From Candidatus Zhuqueibacterota bacterium (GTDB lineage: Bacteria > Zhuqueibacterota > Zhuqueibacteria > Oceanimicrobiales > Oceanimicrobiaceae), in the NCBI GenBank assembly GCA_029262055.1, contig JAJDAD010000024.1:62001-126000 (forward strand): 64,000 bases of DNA, read 5' to 3'. Position 1 is the stretch's first letter, and every line of letters begins with the position of its first letter. Of this stretch, positions 45,332-53,929 are shown one piece after another. Made by a program: the position numbers and the translations under genes. The notes beneath the pieces are model-generated. The model saw only the letters and a list, made by a program, of their open reading frames with translations. It made no database searches and was not told where the DNA came from.

Positions 45332-47824
45332 TCATAAAACCGCGCTTTTAACGGCAGAGTACAAAACCGCATTTAGAAGCAGTTTAAATGTGGCGGGTGT
45401 TTGTGCTCTGAACTGCACTCTCGGACCCAACAAAATAACACGCCCCAGACCAATCGGAATGTCGAGGACCACTGCCCGCACAGACTTTCCTTTTTTCGTG
45501 GAATGGGCCTCTGTTGGGCTGTCCGGAGCAATGTAGGCGGGGACACGCGTACGGCCGCGCCACGGAATGGGGACCAGGGCAGTCGTGCTGGTGAAGAGCG
45601 CCCAGCCCTGCCGTTGCATTCCATAAGCGACTGGCTCTGTGATATCGAAAGAAACGGGTAGAAATCTCTGAGTGGGCTCGCCCGGGATCGCGCTATCGGG
45701 CGGGAGAGGCTCGACCGGGAGGTCCATATACCGCACTGCGAACTCGCAGGCCCGTCCCAGAGCGATAACGGTTCCGCCATCAAACGCAAAATCCCTCAGG
45801 TTACGAGCACCGGTCTCGGTGATGCCGTTTACGTACGATCTCGGCACACTCGGTTTATACGAACCCTTCTTTCCAGCAGGCCAGCCGTCGAGCATTTTGC
45901 CCGGTTCCATATCCGGTAGAATCATGGCATCAAGGTCTCCCTTTATACGGTTATTCCTCACGTCGGAATTGAAAACCGTTCGGTAACGAAAGTCGTGTTG
46001 CTCCAGGACCAGTCGGGTCCAGCCTTCGTCCGGGTTGGGAATCCACGACTGGTAGAGTCCCAGGCGTGGCTCTTCTAGCAAATACACCTCAATTGCATCG
46101 AACCCTTGCCTGGACTGCCGGATCTCGAACGACAGTTCCCGCGCCCAAAAGTCCATTTTTTCTGCATGCATTTCTTTGGCCGGGACAACAATGGAGCCGG
46201 GCTCATATTGAACCCCATCTACCACGGTTTCCTCTTTTAGCCAATAGACTTTCTTGCCTTCGTGCAGCAGCCGGTTTATCGCAAGAAAACTTCGATTCGT
46301 GCGGTGGTGCATGACGTAGTCACCATTGACGGCCAGTTTTAGACGCTTGACTGGTTTGGGGGCACTCCTTAACTGAGAAGACAAAGGGGCGATGGGCTGC
46401 ATGACGGGTTGTACTTCAACACCCATCTGGACAGGCAGTGAGCCGGCCTTATGCGAAAGGCCCGCCTGTAGAAGCTCCTTTTCGGAAGTCAAGGCCGACA
46501 GTATAAACCGGCGGTTTGGCTGATTGGTGGGGACGATGTAGTCGCCTTTTACGACTGTCGCCTCCACCCTCGCAACAGCCGTCTCGGCGCGGTAGACGCG
46601 CACGCCGTTCTGAATGAGAATCTCGATCAGGCGAGCTGCGAGAAGCTCGTCCCGCTGTATCTGCGGTACAGCAAAGGCCCACGGCCCCGCCAAGGTTGAG
46701 TCGTGAAGATTGGATCTTATGTAGGTGGAGATATGGTCTTCTTTTGATTCCGCGACTGTCTGTAAGATCGCAAGAGAAGCTGATGCCTGATAGTCGACGG
46801 CGTTCTTTAAGCGCCACCAACCACCCGGCCACGGCGGGGTCGTTGCGACATCACGGCTGAGTGCAGGAGAAGAAGGTGCTGCTTGCCCAGGCGTAAAATG
46901 GATAGGTGTCGCGACCTCGAGGCCCGCCACCCGGACCTGAAAGGCAAGGCGGTCGGACCCGTCAGCGAAAGACTGAGGCTCACGACAAACCTCAGCCCCA
47001 GAAACATCCCGGGTGGCCAAGTGGTTGGCGATTGCGTTTAGGAGGGCAGCTTCTGCGTGCTTGGCAACGGGGCCGGTTTTCCGGACTTTGATCCTGGCAG
47101 CCTGCTGAGTAGCATCGCCCAGGTGGATGACGACGTGGGGGTTCCACTTATCCCAAATTTCCCTGGCGAATAACCGGCTCTCGACCAGGTTTTGCCAAAT
47201 GCCGTCGTAGATATATTCATCGCCGGCATAAGGGTGACTTAGGCGAGTCAGGGGCGCCGCTTCGTGTGGCGTGTAGACGTACTTGTTGTACCAGTCATAA
47301 ACAGCTGTCGTGCCATCCGGGTTGTCGGATGGCACCACCATGATGATTGCGTGTTGCAGGATATCGAGGGTAACAGGATCTGAAGCTGTGGCGAGTCGAT
47401 AGGCAATTTCCATGGTAGCAAGGGTGGCAGAACAGTCCACACTTTGCGCGCGTGCCTCCAGCAACACGATCAACTTGCTTTGCGCTGTCAGTAGGTGGAT
47501 GTCCTCGTCAGACTTGTCCGCGGGATCGGCTGCCAGCACCTGTAGGTTACGGTACTTTGCGAGGTTTTTCAGGTTTAGCGTTGAAGAGATGGTAGCGACA
47601 ATGATGGGTTCGTCACCGGTTGACCTCCCAAGTTCAAGCAAGTGGACATTCTCGGATTCGAGATCAAGGTGATGAAAATAGTCGACGATAGGCTGCCAGG
47701 GTAGCAGCTTTCTATCTGCCCCGACTGGAAAGCCGAAGAAATCGGATGGCGACTTGACCTGTCCTGCCACCGGTATCCAGCCCAGGGCAAGCGCTGTTAT
47801 GGCGTAGTAAAGGCCGACTCTCAT
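45332..47824 (-). CDS. Secreted M14 carboxypeptidase-like protein lacking the zinc motif
   Basis: 830 aa. Signal peptide at about 1-21. The M14 fold is recognisable: HLLELGRSTGDEPIIVATIS, TLATMEIAYRL, IIMVVPSDNPDGTTAVYDWYNKY, and WNPHVVIHLGD. The HxxE zinc motif of active relatives (AGIHSTE) reads ARAQSVD, so His is Gln127 and Glu is Asp130. H234 could be the third ligand. The expected N-R-D-W segment after YAGDE is also altered. It is therefore probably not an active metallopeptidase. The large C-terminal part (about 480-830) is beta-rich and unassigned. Paired with the DUF2270 gene 16 bp upstream. Confidence 0.75.
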   Translation of the reverse strand: MRVGLYYAITALALGWIPVAGQVKSPSDFFGFPVGADRKLLPWQPIVDYFHHLDLESENVHLLELGRSTGDEPIIVATISSTLNLKNLAKYRNLQVLAADPADKSDEDIHLLTAQSKLIVLLEARAQSVDCSATLATMEIAYRLATASDPVTLDILQHAIIMVVPSDNPDGTTAVYDWYNKYVYTPHEAAPLTRLSHPYAGDEYIYDGIWQNLVESRLFAREIWDKWNPHVVIHLGDATQQAARIKVRKTGPVAKHAEAALLNAIANHLATRDVSGAEVCREPQSFADGSDRLAFQVRVAGLEVATPIHFTPGQAAPSSPALSRDVATTPPWPGGWWRLKNAVDYQASASLAILQTVAESKEDHISTYIRSNLHDSTLAGPWAFAVPQIQRDELLAARLIEILIQNGVRVYRAETAVARVEATVVKGDYIVPTNQPNRRFILSALTSEKELLQAGLSHKAGSLPVQMGVEVQPVMQPIAPLSSQLRSAPKPVKRLKLAVNGDYVMHHRTNRSFLAINRLLHEGKKVYWLKEETVVDGVQYEPGSIVVPAKEMHAEKMDFWARELSFEIRQSRQGFDAIEVYLLEEPRLGLYQSWIPNPDEGWTRLVLEQHDFRYRTVFNSDVRNNRIKGDLDAMILPDMEPGKMLDGWPAGKKGSYKPSVPRSYVNGITETGARNLRDFAFDGGTVIALGRACEFAVRYMDLPVEPLPPDSAIPGEPTQRFLPVSFDITEPVAYGMQRQGWALFTSTTALVPIPWRGRTRVPAYIAPDSPTEAHSTKKGKSVRAVVLDIPIGLGRVILLGPRVQFRAQTPATFKLLLNAVLYSAVKSAVL

Positions 47825-47840
47825 TGTGGAAAGCCCCGAT

Positions 47841-48551
47841 TTAGAAATTTGCCATATGAGCCGTTGACTTGGCGGTAGGGTAGATTTTTACAACTTCGTC
47901 ACGCTCCTTGCGAGTGACAACGGCTATTAGCAGTAAACTCGAGTTAAAAACCACACCCACGCCTATGACAAGATATCCGGGGATCAAGTGGTAAATAGCA
48001 GAACGGTTGAGTATTTCGAGTACATCGCTTGCGGGAGTCGGGTGTATGGCTACCTTCGTAAGCCAGCATACGCTGAGGACCAGGAATATCCAAATGTAAT
48101 TTCGCCGCAATCGTCGTCCGAATGCTTCCATAAAGGTGATTTTGAAGTGAGACTCCTGCAGGTCGTGGCTCAGCAAGTCGCGCCAGTTCGCTTGCAGGGG
48201 TGTACGCATAGGCGAGAATACCGTCGCAAAAAAATTCTCATTGACCAAAGCTACTCGCCAGCGCCACAGATCGAAGTACTTGTAGCGCCGTGCTTCAATG
48301 ACCAGGAAGAACAGGACAAAGATGGAGGCGAAGATAACAACAAAGTGAGGGACCTCCGCCCTGCCAAACCCGAAGGAGAGGAACGCCGCAGTCGTAACAA
48401 TTGCCCAATTGGTGGTGACGTCAAGTCTGCTGCGCCAGACATTGGCCCTGTTCATCTCGCCGCGATAAAAATGTGAAATTGCCGTGACAAAAGCTGGAGA
48501 GGTGGTTTCCAGGTTAGACGGTATGTCGCTACTGCTTTGCTCGATTGACAA
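47841..48551 (-). CDS. DUF2270 membrane protein
   Basis: 236 aa. The family signature ISHFYRGEMNRANVWRSRLDVTTNWAIVTTAAFLSFGF is near-perfect, followed by EARRYKYFDLWRWRVALVNENFFATVF. Four TM helices (about 47-66, 70-87, 152-168, 190-212) are visible. Function is unknown across the family. Translation begins at a TTG (48551). It is 16 bp upstream of the M14-like gene. Confidence 0.85.
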   Translation of the reverse strand: MSIEQSSSDIPSNLETTSPAFVTAISHFYRGEMNRANVWRSRLDVTTNWAIVTTAAFLSFGFGRAEVPHFVVIFASIFVLFFLVIEARRYKYFDLWRWRVALVNENFFATVFSPMRTPLQANWRDLLSHDLQESHFKITFMEAFGRRLRRNYIWIFLVLSVCWLTKVAIHPTPASDVLEILNRSAIYHLIPGYLVIGVGVVFNSSLLLIAVVTRKERDEVVKIYPTAKSTAHMANF

Positions 48552-48830
48552 GAACTGGCCTCGCTAATCAGGTAATCATCGAACGCTGCTGGATTGTTCG
48601 AAATTCAAATGCGCCATCATATGATAACCAAAGCTGCATAAATCTACAAGCAATTCGTCAGGCGATGGTGACCAAGAGGGGTGTCTGCGATTGGGCTTTG
48701 ACAGGGCCTGGTGGGTTCATAAAGGCGGCACAACGGATGGGCAAAACCTTTGATCTTGCCAGATGGGGGCGAGTTAGTCGCGTCCTTTGCGATCCTGGGT
48801 GTCATTGCACAGTACAACCACGGGAAAAAA

Positions 48831-49163
48831 TCAGACTAAGTGGCTTATTTCTTCGCTGCGGGAAGGGTAGTTCGTCTGGATGAGCTGGGTCAGGCCTCTG
48901 CGTATTCTTTGCGGGCTGACTGAGATGATTTCACAACATTTTTCAAAAGAAAAAATGTAGTCGGCGTTCTTCTCTTCGAAGATCCAAAACTTGGCGCTCC
49001 GAAAGTTCTTCTCCAACTGGCTCAATTCGTGGGCTTGACCTTTCTCCCGCAGCCTGTCTATTTTGTATGGATTATTACCGTCAACATAGTCTTTGACTGC
49101 TCTAAGAATTACGGAGACTATCAACTTACGTTCTGTAACTTGATTGGCTCTTTTCTTTTGCAT
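48831..49163 (-). CDS. Conserved hypothetical protein
   Basis: 110 aa with ATG 49163 preceded by GAGGAAAA. The C-terminal half (AKFWIFEEKNADYIFSFEKCCEIISVSPQRIRRGL) resembles a group of short bacterial proteins with a W-I-F...F-S-F-x-x-x-C-E-x-L-x-x-x-P-x-x-x-R-x-G-L pattern, which look helix-turn-helix-like. I do not know a function. Highly charged N-terminus, no membrane segment. About 280 bp of non-coding sequence separates it from DUF2270. Confidence 0.6.
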   Translation of the reverse strand: MQKKRANQVTERKLIVSVILRAVKDYVDGNNPYKIDRLREKGQAHELSQLEKNFRSAKFWIFEEKNADYIFSFEKCCEIISVSPQRIRRGLTQLIQTNYPSRSEEISHLV

Positions 49164-49386
49164 TTTTCCTCATCCTCTATGAACAGTAAATACCTGAAAA
49201 AGAAAGATTCGGTGGGAACAGCATATGGACTTCAGGCCTGGAGATTGATTGGCTCCGTGATGCTCTCAACGAAGAGCCGCTCCTAAGATGTTTAAATATA
49301 GCAAAATTTCGGTCAGACGCAAGCTAAAATTTGCGCCAGGCGGCACTAACTGTAAACCTTCTATACGGTCAGCCATGAAAGTTTAC

Positions 49387-49415
49387 TTGACATCGTGGAC
49401 TGAGTTTGTTATTTT
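49387..49415 (+). promoter_or_regulatory. Sigma70 promoter of the metal operon
   Basis: TTGACA at 49387-49392 and TATTTT at 49410-49415, exactly 17 bp apart. Transcription should start near 49422. Confidence 0.7.
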
Positions 49416-49421
49416 AACGAT

Positions 49422-49435
49422 TGAGCACTTGTTCA
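49422..49435 (+). promoter_or_regulatory. SmtB/ArsR-type operator at the transcription start
   Basis: TGAGCA-CT-TGTTCA is a 6-2-6 inverted repeat with one mismatch. It matches the TGAAnA-N2-TGTTCA pattern of SmtB/ZiaR operators. It covers the predicted +1 position, so a bound repressor would block RNA polymerase. Confidence 0.65.
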
Positions 49436-49451
49436 CATGTTGAGAGCCCCA

Positions 49452-49805
49452 ATGACCCCTTCAGAGACCTGTGAGGTCTTTTGTGTCAACGCGCCGAAAG
49501 TAAAAGCGGTGACACAAGAACTGTCTGCCCAGAAGAACATTATTGATTTGGCGGAGACCTTTAAGCTATTAGGTGACCCTACCCGGCTGAAGATCATTCT
49601 GGCCTTGCGAATGGGTGAGTTATGTGTTTGCGACCTCGCGACCACGCTTGGGCTTAGTCGCTCCGCTATCTCCCATCAGTTGCGCCTCTTGCGCAACCTG
49701 CGCCTGGTGAAATTTCGCCGGGAGGGCAAAATATCTTTTTACTCTTTGGACGATTCCCATATTGCTGCGATTATTGACAGCGCCATGGAACATATCGGGG
49801 AGTAG
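49452..49805 (+). CDS. ArsR/SmtB-family metal-responsive repressor
   Basis: 117 aa from ATG 49452 (GAGAG upstream); ATG 49437, directly abutting the operator, would add five residues. The winged helix is DLAETFKLLGDPTRLKIILALRMGELCVCDLATTLGLSRSAISHQLRLLRNLRLVKFRREGKISFYSLDD. Potential metal sites: an N-terminal CEVFC, ELCVCD in helix 3 (the CadC-type cysteine site) and DDSHIAAIIDSAMEHIGE in helix 5 (the SmtB/CzrA zinc site D-x-H...H-x-x-E). Having both sites suggests Zn and Cd/Pb response. First gene of the operon; presumably autoregulated. Confidence 0.93.
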   Translation: MTPSETCEVFCVNAPKVKAVTQELSAQKNIIDLAETFKLLGDPTRLKIILALRMGELCVCDLATTLGLSRSAISHQLRLLRNLRLVKFRREGKISFYSLDDSHIAAIIDSAMEHIGE

Positions 49806-49828
49806 CAAAAATCGACAGAGACGCAAAA

Positions 49829-51955
49829 ATGCAACCCACCGCCATAACTGAGAATTTGCAAATAGACGGCATGAACTGCAAAGACTGTGCAACCCTGATT
49901 CAGGATACGGTTTGCAGGATCGATGGCGTGCAGTCCTCCCTCGTGAACTTCGGCTCAGGAAGCCTCAAGGTTACCTATCACCCACAAACCGTCAGCCGGG
50001 AGCAACTCACCGGCTCGGTGGAGAAACTCGGCTATCGCGTCAACGGCCCCCGCCAAACTGGCAACACTGACAAGAGGCTCTGGCAGGACAGGGTGTTCGT
50101 CACGACAACGATAGCCGGTATGTTCCTGCTGGCCGGGCTGCTGTTCGAGTTCATTTTATCTAATACTCTAATTCTGAACCTGCCAATGTCTGTCGTCTGC
50201 TTCCTGATCGCAACCGGCCTGGCAGGCTACAACTTTAGCAGAGAAAGCTGGCTGGCATTGCTGCGCTTCCGGTTTAATATGGACCTGCTTATTTCTTTGG
50301 CAGCTATTGGCGCCATCATAATCGGCGAATATATGGAAGCCGCAAGCCTGGCATTTCTGTTCGCGTTGGCAGAGTTTCTGGAGGGTAGGTCCGTTGCCCG
50401 GGCAAGGCGGTCCTTACGAGAGCTGATGACCTTGGCGCCGGACGATGCTGTTGTCATAAAGGAGTCCGGAGAAGTTATCGTTCCGTCGGAAGAAGTAGCG
50501 GTTGGCGATTTTCTTGCCATACGTCCGGGTAGCAGGATTCCATTGGACGGACTTGTTGTCCGGGGGACCTCGAGCGTAGATCAGTCCGCTATTACGGGAG
50601 AGTCCGTTCCGCTGCACAAGAGCACCGGCGACAAAGTTTTCGCCGGCTCGATAAATCAGGAGGGCTACCTGGAGGTAAAGGTCGAGCATTGCAGTACCGA
50701 CAGCACGCTCGCACGCATTGTACAGCTCATCGAGGATGCGGAGTCACAAAAGTCGAACAGTGAACGTTTCGTCGAGCGTTTTGCGAGAATCTATACGCCG
50801 GCTATCATAATTCTTGCCTGTGGTCTTGCCGTTATCCCGCCTTTTCTGTTCGGGTTGAGCTTTCATGACTGGTTTCTGAAAGCGCTCACTCTCCTGGTCA
50901 TCGCGTGCCCCTGTGCTCTGGTCATTTCTACGCCTGTGTCGGTCGTTTCTGCCCTCACTCATGCGAGCCGGAAAGGTGTTTTGATCAAAGCCGGAATCCA
51001 TCTCGAACAGATGAGCAAGGTTGATCTAATTGCGTTCGACAAGACCGGCACCTTGACCAGCGGAAGGCTGGCCGTGACTGAAGTTCTCTGCTTAAACGGT
51101 TATTCCGAACAGGATGTTTTGCACATTGCCGCGGCGCTGGAGCGGACGAGTGAGCATCCCATCGCTCAGGCACTCAGCAAGAAGGCCGGCAACTCCGAAA
51201 TGCCTGCAGTCGAGGATTTTCGCAACTATCCAGGTAGAGGCGTTATGGGCCGCGTCGGGGACCAGGTGTTTTCGGTTGGTGTCCCGGAAATGTTTCCCGA
51301 TCTCATGGGGCCGCACAACGCAACACTGAAGTCGCTTCAGGAAAAGGGGCAGACGGCCATTGCTGTGGGCTCGGAGAGCGAGATCGTCGGACTTATCGCG
51401 CTGGCGGATAGTATGCGCAGCCATGCAGCAGTAACCATCGCGCGGCTGAAAAAGTTAGGGAAGAAAGTTGCCGTGCTGACCGGCGATAATGAACATGTGG
51501 CCGGAGCTGTCGCCCGCGAGCTGGGCATCGATCTTGTTTATTCAAATCTGCTACCTGATGCAAAGGTGCGCGCTGTTCATGAGTTGAGCCGGAAATACGG
51601 GCGCGTGGCCGTAGTCGGTGACGGGATAAATGACGGGCCGGCCCTGGCCGCGGCCGATATCGGCATCGCCATGGGAGCCGCGGGCACAGACACGGCCATT
51701 GAAACCGCGGACATTGCATTGATGTCCGACAACTTGCAAAACATTCCATTTTTGATTAATTTAAGCCAGCGTGCAAACAGAGTCATCCGGCAAAATACGG
51801 TGGCCGCTATCGTCATCAAGTTTACGCTCGCATTTGGGGTTATCCCCGGATATGTCTCTTTGGTTTTTGCGGTTCTTGTCGGAGACATGGGCACATCCCT
51901 GGCAGTCATAGCCAATGCTCTAAGGCTCGCCAAATTGAAAACAGAGAAACAATAG
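49829..51955 (+). CDS. P1B-type heavy-metal exporting ATPase (Zn/Cd/Pb)
   Basis: 708 aa. One N-terminal HMA domain with GMNCKDC (C17, C20), eight TM helices, metal site CPC at 360-362 within VIACPCALVISTPVSVV, phosphorylation site D404 in DKTGTL, SEHPIAQAL nucleotide-site HP, and GDGINDGPALAAADIGIAMG. The CPCALVISTP context and the neighbouring SmtB-like repressor favour the ZntA/CadA (P1B-2) group rather than copper pumps. It exports divalent metal to the periplasm using ATP. Placed 23 bp after the repressor gene. Confidence 0.93.
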   Translation: MQPTAITENLQIDGMNCKDCATLIQDTVCRIDGVQSSLVNFGSGSLKVTYHPQTVSREQLTGSVEKLGYRVNGPRQTGNTDKRLWQDRVFVTTTIAGMFLLAGLLFEFILSNTLILNLPMSVVCFLIATGLAGYNFSRESWLALLRFRFNMDLLISLAAIGAIIIGEYMEAASLAFLFALAEFLEGRSVARARRSLRELMTLAPDDAVVIKESGEVIVPSEEVAVGDFLAIRPGSRIPLDGLVVRGTSSVDQSAITGESVPLHKSTGDKVFAGSINQEGYLEVKVEHCSTDSTLARIVQLIEDAESQKSNSERFVERFARIYTPAIIILACGLAVIPPFLFGLSFHDWFLKALTLLVIACPCALVISTPVSVVSALTHASRKGVLIKAGIHLEQMSKVDLIAFDKTGTLTSGRLAVTEVLCLNGYSEQDVLHIAAALERTSEHPIAQALSKKAGNSEMPAVEDFRNYPGRGVMGRVGDQVFSVGVPEMFPDLMGPHNATLKSLQEKGQTAIAVGSESEIVGLIALADSMRSHAAVTIARLKKLGKKVAVLTGDNEHVAGAVARELGIDLVYSNLLPDAKVRAVHELSRKYGRVAVVGDGINDGPALAAADIGIAMGAAGTDTAIETADIALMSDNLQNIPFLINLSQRANRVIRQNTVAAIVIKFTLAFGVIPGYVSLVFAVLVGDMGTSLAVIANALRLAKLKTEKQ

Positions 51956-51956
51956 A

Positions 51957-52673
51957 ATGCAGATTTTACTTTTTTCGCTACTGGCAGCAGGCGCCACCAT
52001 CCTCGGGGGTGGTCTTCCCCTGCTACACAGGCGTTTGAGCGAAAGGCACCTGACCCTGCTGGTCGCATTTTCCGCCGGTGTGTTGCTGTCAACCGGCTTG
52101 AATCACATGATCCCCGAAAGCTACTCAGTGTCGGGCCGCTGGGCCATGTTTGCCATCAGTGCGGGATTCATTCTGCTCTATGGCTATGAAAAAGTGTCGA
52201 TGGTACACGCTTGCCGCGAGCAGGACTGTAAAGTGCACCGGTTTGGTCCGTCGGCCCTCGTTGGTATGGGGTTCCACAGTTTTCTCGATGGCTTCGCTAT
52301 CGCTGTGAGCTTTGTGTTCGAGGAATCTCTGGGCATTATCGTGATCGCGGCGGTCATCCTGCACCGCTTCCCAACAGGGGTTTCGATCGCATGTCTCCTG
52401 CTTGGGCATGATTACCGGGAGGGGCGCGCATGGACGATCCTCATCGTCCTTGCCAGCCTGGCGCTGGTTGGCGCTACCACCGGCGCATTTATGCCTGCGC
52501 ATGACCCTTTTTATTTAAGTCTGGCCGTCGGTATTTCCGGCGGAACGTTTCTCTACATATCGACCAGCGATCTGCTGCCGATGGCCCACCAAAACACCCA
52601 GGATTATAAGGTCCCGGCGCTCTTTCTCCTCGGCTTTTTCTGTGTCTTGGCGGCCACGCTGCTGGATGCCTGA
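51957..52673 (+). CDS. ZIP-family metal transporter
   Basis: 238 aa, about eight TM helices. The family's metal-site motifs are present: [17 protein letters not shown] in TM4 and LHRFPTGVSIACLLLG in TM5 (HxxPTG in place of HxxPEG). A short His/Cys-containing loop (EKVSMVHACREQDCKVHRFG) could bind metal. It starts one base after the ATPase stop, so both are surely co-transcribed. ZIP proteins usually bring metal into the cytoplasm, making co-regulation with an exporter notable. Confidence 0.92.
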   Translation: MQILLFSLLAAGATILGGGLPLLHRRLSERHLTLLVAFSAGVLLSTGLNHMIPESYSVSGRWAMFAISAGFILLYGYEKVSMVHACREQDCKVHRFGPSALVGMGFHSFLDGFAIAVSFVFEESLGIIVIAAVILHRFPTGVSIACLLLGHDYREGRAWTILIVLASLALVGATTGAFMPAHDPFYLSLAVGISGGTFLYISTSDLLPMAHQNTQDYKVPALFLLGFFCVLAATLLDA

Positions 52674-52803
52674 TCACGGTAAAGGCGGTCGCTGTCTTTC
52701 ACGCTTTACCCAGCAGGCCCGGAGAATGTGCCTATATTTCGCTTGACTCTCAACTCTCTATTCTATATATTTGCGCTGCAATCACGCGATGAGAGAATCG
52801 ATT

Positions 52804-53052
52804 ATGAAGGATAGACGGGGACGCAAAGGCAAGAAGAGCGGCGTTGTCCAATGGGCTTTCAGCCGGGAAAATTATACCATTTTTGCTGTTGCCTTGGCCG
52901 TTTTAATGGTTGGTTACTGGTCTTTGGCTCAAGAGCCGGTTGACGGATTCTTGACCATGACTTTGGCTCCGGTACTTTTGATCTTTGCTTATTGTGTTTT
53001 AATCCCGTTTGCAATTATTCATATCAGGAAAGAGAGCTCGGAGAAAGATTAG
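52804..53052 (+). CDS. Small two-helix membrane protein
   Basis: 82 aa from ATG 52804; ATG 52789 or 52771 are possible. A basic N-terminus (MKDRRGRKGKKSG) leads to SRENYTIFAVALAVLMVGYWSLAQEPVDGFLTMTLAPVLLIFAYCVLIPFAIIHI, two TM helices joined by a short loop. The N-Y-x-x-F...G-Y-W...L-x-P-x-L-L pattern resembles small DUF3098-like proteins of the FCB group. Function unknown. It lies just upstream of tRNA-Asp. Confidence 0.65.
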   Translation: MKDRRGRKGKKSGVVQWAFSRENYTIFAVALAVLMVGYWSLAQEPVDGFLTMTLAPVLLIFAYCVLIPFAIIHIRKESSEKD

Positions 53053-53068
53053 AGCCTTGTCCGCCGCT

Positions 53069-53143
53069 GGGACCGTGGTGTAGTTTGGTTAACACGCCGG
53101 CCTGTCAAGCCGGAGATCGCGGGTTCAAGTCCCGTCGGTCCCG
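53069..53143 (+). tRNA. tRNA-Asp (GTC)
   Basis: A full cloverleaf is seen. Acceptor GGGACCG pairs with CGGTCCC, the D-arm stem is GTGT/ACAC, the anticodon stem is CCGGC/GCCGG with loop CTGTCAA giving anticodon GTC, and the T-arm is GCGGG-TTCAAGT-CCCGT. The discriminator is G and CCA is not encoded. A terminator hairpin follows. Confidence 0.97.
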
Positions 53144-53152
53144 CAAAGACGA

Positions 53153-53189
53153 AGTCATAACAGGAGGTTAGTCTGTTGTGACTTTTTTT
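53153..53189 (+). terminator. Rho-independent terminator after tRNA-Asp
   Basis: AGTCATAACAG (53153-53163) pairs with CTGTTGTGACT (53173-53183), one G-U pair, followed by seven T. Confidence 0.85.
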
Positions 53190-53395
53190 GTGTTTCACCC
53201 TAAGGACATCGGGAAGTCCGTTCCCGCTCCCCGACTCGCAGAAAGACCGCTACTAGCGCGAGCTGTACCTAACGTGCAGGCCTTATTACGAGAAAAGAAA
53301 TAATTTGGATAAATGTGCTGTACAGACTATATTGGCGGGTTCTGATTGTAGAGCATTATGTAGGTTAAACTTTCCATTTTTCCTCTGGAACTACG

Positions 53396-53866
53396 ATGAA
53401 ATTGAGGGACATCCTGACAGTCGAGCGTGTAAAGATTCCGCTTGACCACACCGAGAAAAGCAAGATCATCGAGGAAATGATTGGTCTGATTGATGAATCA
53501 GCGCCACTGAAGAACAAGACTCAGATCCTGAAGGCGGTTTTCGATCGGGAGGCGGTCATGAGTACCGGCGTGGGTGATGAAGTCGCTATTCCACATGGCA
53601 AGTCTGAAGGGGTCGAGAGCATAGTGGCTGCTTTGGGCATTACCAGAGAGCCTGTAAATTTCGATTCGCTAGATGATAAACCGGTACGGCTAATATGGCT
53701 ACTGGTCGGGCCGCAAGACCAAACCGGGCCTCATCTGAAAGCGCTCAGCAGGATATCCAGACTGATGCACCAAAAGGAACTTCGCGAGAGGCTTATCGGT
53801 ATCCGGGCGCCGGGTGATATAATGGATATTATCAATTCCGAGGAAAACAAGTTTTTTTCAAACTGA
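53396..53866 (+). CDS. PTS EIIA domain protein (PtsN/fructose type)
   Basis: 156 aa, single EIIA(Ntr/Fru) domain. The phosphorylation site is H67 in VAIPHGKSEGVESIVAALGI. Other family features are REAVMSTGVGDEVAIPHGK and KPVRLIWLLVGPQDQTGPHLKALSRISRLM. Proteins like this accept phosphate from HPr/NPr and regulate other proteins rather than move sugar. No PTS permease is nearby. It is about 206 bp after the tRNA terminator. Confidence 0.9.
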   Translation: MKLRDILTVERVKIPLDHTEKSKIIEEMIGLIDESAPLKNKTQILKAVFDREAVMSTGVGDEVAIPHGKSEGVESIVAALGITREPVNFDSLDDKPVRLIWLLVGPQDQTGPHLKALSRISRLMHQKELRERLIGIRAPGDIMDIINSEENKFFSN

Positions 53867-53929
53867 GCACGCTGCCTTTTTACCCTCAGCTCCATAGTCC
53901 ACTCCATCGCCTTTCCAGAAGCTCAATGA

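Noticed and set aside
48552-48830. Plus-strand frames in the spacer upstream of DUF2270, including a short ELVASFAILGVIAQYNHGKKSD-like C-terminus
   Set aside because: No standard start codon and ribosome-binding site precede a meaningful length; at most a gene remnant.
52678-52710. Hairpin GGTAAAG/CTTTACC after the ZIP gene
   Set aside because: Loop is long and there is no T-run, so a terminator is not supported.
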